Shown one piece after another: positions 63,610 to 64,000 of a stretch of 64,000 bases of DNA. Numbering within the stretch: the stretch's first letter is position 1; every line of letters begins with the position of its first letter. The translations under genes were made by a program, and so were the position numbers. The notes below the pieces were generated by a model that saw only the letters and a program-made list of their open reading frames with translations, made no database searches and was not told the DNA's origin. Source of the stretch: a virus; IMG/VR virus record IMGVR_UViG_3300042561_001206, positions 27,596 through 91,595 of that record; one strand, 5' to 3'.

Positions 63610-63992
63610 TGAAACCGTTAATCTCTGAACGTAAAGCGAAGGCTGAAGCCAAAAGGATCCACGAATTGGCCGTAGCCAAGCACACTAAACACGGCGAGGT
63701 CCGGACTCGGAAGGAAATTGTCTCCGTGGTCAGCGAGATGGAAGATGGTTCGGAAATTGAAGCTTGGCGGATGGCTTCCGCGGCTGCGATTATGGTCTAC
63801 GGTCCACGTGGTCCTAAATGGTCTGCCGCGAGGAAGGCGGAATACGTGGAAAAAGCCAGGGCTGCAACCAGGTTGGTCCACTACCACCTCCACTCTTATA
63901 TTGAAGAGTACAAAGCCAGGTTCGTGGCTTCCGCTGCGGAATGGGCTAGGAAGGAAAAGCTGAAAGAGGAAAAGCGAAAAGCTTCCAAATAA
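63609..63992 (+). CDS. Basic hypothetical protein
   Basis: 127 aa, Lys/Arg/Ala/Glu-rich, helical throughout (ISERKAKAEAKRIHELAVAKH, WRMASAAAIMVYG, KWSAARKAEYVEKARAATRLVHYHLHSYIEEYKAR). Ends with KEEKRKASK. GC-rich codons like its two upstream neighbours. No family recognised; possibly nucleic-acid binding. Confidence 0.65.
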   Translation: MKPLISERKAKAEAKRIHELAVAKHTKHGEVRTRKEIVSVVSEMEDGSEIEAWRMASAAAIMVYGPRGPKWSAARKAEYVEKARAATRLVHYHLHSYIEEYKARFVASAAEWARKEKLKEEKRKASK

Positions 63993-64000
63993 GTGTTGTT

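Larger units (their letters stand above)
63130..64000. other. GC-rich end segment
   Basis: Base composition changes: bases 63301-63360 contain 33 G or C of 60, whereas typical earlier stretches hold around 20 of 60. All three genes there are unknown. It may be a horizontally acquired block, another replicon module or an assembly junction; the sequence alone cannot decide. Confidence 0.6.

Noticed and set aside
1-64000. Integrase, attachment sites, lysogeny genes or rRNA
   Set aside because: No recombinase motif, att-like duplication or rRNA sequence was found; tRNA genes here have no adjacent integrase.

Overview
The window is part of a large, AT-rich genome of a tailed phage of the T4-like (myovirus) lineage. 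Seen directly are recognisable homologues of T4 gp46 (3' part), gp1 dNMP kinase, gp45 sliding clamp, gp44/gp62 clamp loader, RegA, gp43 DNA polymerase, UvsX, gp41 helicase, gp61 primase, RNase H, DsbA-like protein, NrdA/NrdB, thioredoxin and ThyX. Hsp20, a MazG-like pyrophosphohydrolase, 2OG-Fe(II) oxygenases and a HEVGH/VWA protein are accessory genes typical of T4-like phages of aquatic bacteria. No photosynthesis gene is present, so a heterotrophic Gram-negative host is more likely than a cyanobacterium. Consensus sigma70-type promoters and boxA-like leaders fit a proteobacterial host, but the host itself is inference.

Layout. 1-3273: gp46 3' part, peptide deformylase, a DUF4338/DruA-like protein and a winged-HTH gene behind a consensus promoter with an operator-like palindrome. 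3338-9585: glycosyltransferase, dNMP kinase, clamp, clamp loader (interrupted by an endonuclease VII-like gene), RegA, then an RNA pseudoknot in front of Hsp20. 9574-12880: early-promoter genes, dCMP deaminase, tRNA-Arg and a zinc protease-like protein. 13081-17500: a tRNA array. Together with the tRNA-Arg at 11012 there are 27 tRNA genes covering all 20 amino acids. The array has dedicated promoters that share a 16-nt inverted repeat, boxA-like elements, and several tRNA-free segments that look like structured RNAs. 17495-22593 (minus strand): a membrane protein, a GT4 glycosyltransferase, an LpxH-like phosphoesterase, a coiled-coil membrane protein and two secreted Cys-containing proteins, one with nine 22-residue repeats. 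22680-28797: 2OG oxygenase, polymerase, recombinase and helicase. 28824-36768: a nuclease-like gene, then a glycan-modification island that includes three members of a five-member paralogous family. 36806-44467: virion or capsid-internal proteins, some with T4-type capsid-targeting-like N-termini, including a ligase-fold protein and a nucleotidyltransferase-kinase fusion. 45064-49223: lysis cassette (i-spanin, o-spanin, GH19 endolysin), a fibre-like protein and small membrane proteins. 49243-58735: primase, ThyX, MazG, ribonucleotide reductase, RNase H and conserved hypotheticals. 58747-63033: promoter-led small genes, the metalloprotease/VWA protein and an oxygenase. 63130-64000: a visibly GC-richer segment of short unknown genes.

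Together the genes supply a self-contained replication machine, dNTP synthesis, a nearly autonomous tRNA supply, surface-glycan or lipid modification, and a lysis module. The most notable candidates for undescribed biology are the RNA elements in the tRNA array (two paired-end structured RNAs, a 199-nt stem-closed RNA, an anomalous 95-nt tRNA, a tRNA embedded in a reading frame), the shared operator of the tRNA promoters, the pseudoknot before Hsp20, a late promoter placed inside an SD-sequestering hairpin, and the five-paralogue family. All identifications are from reading the sequence; no database search was run.
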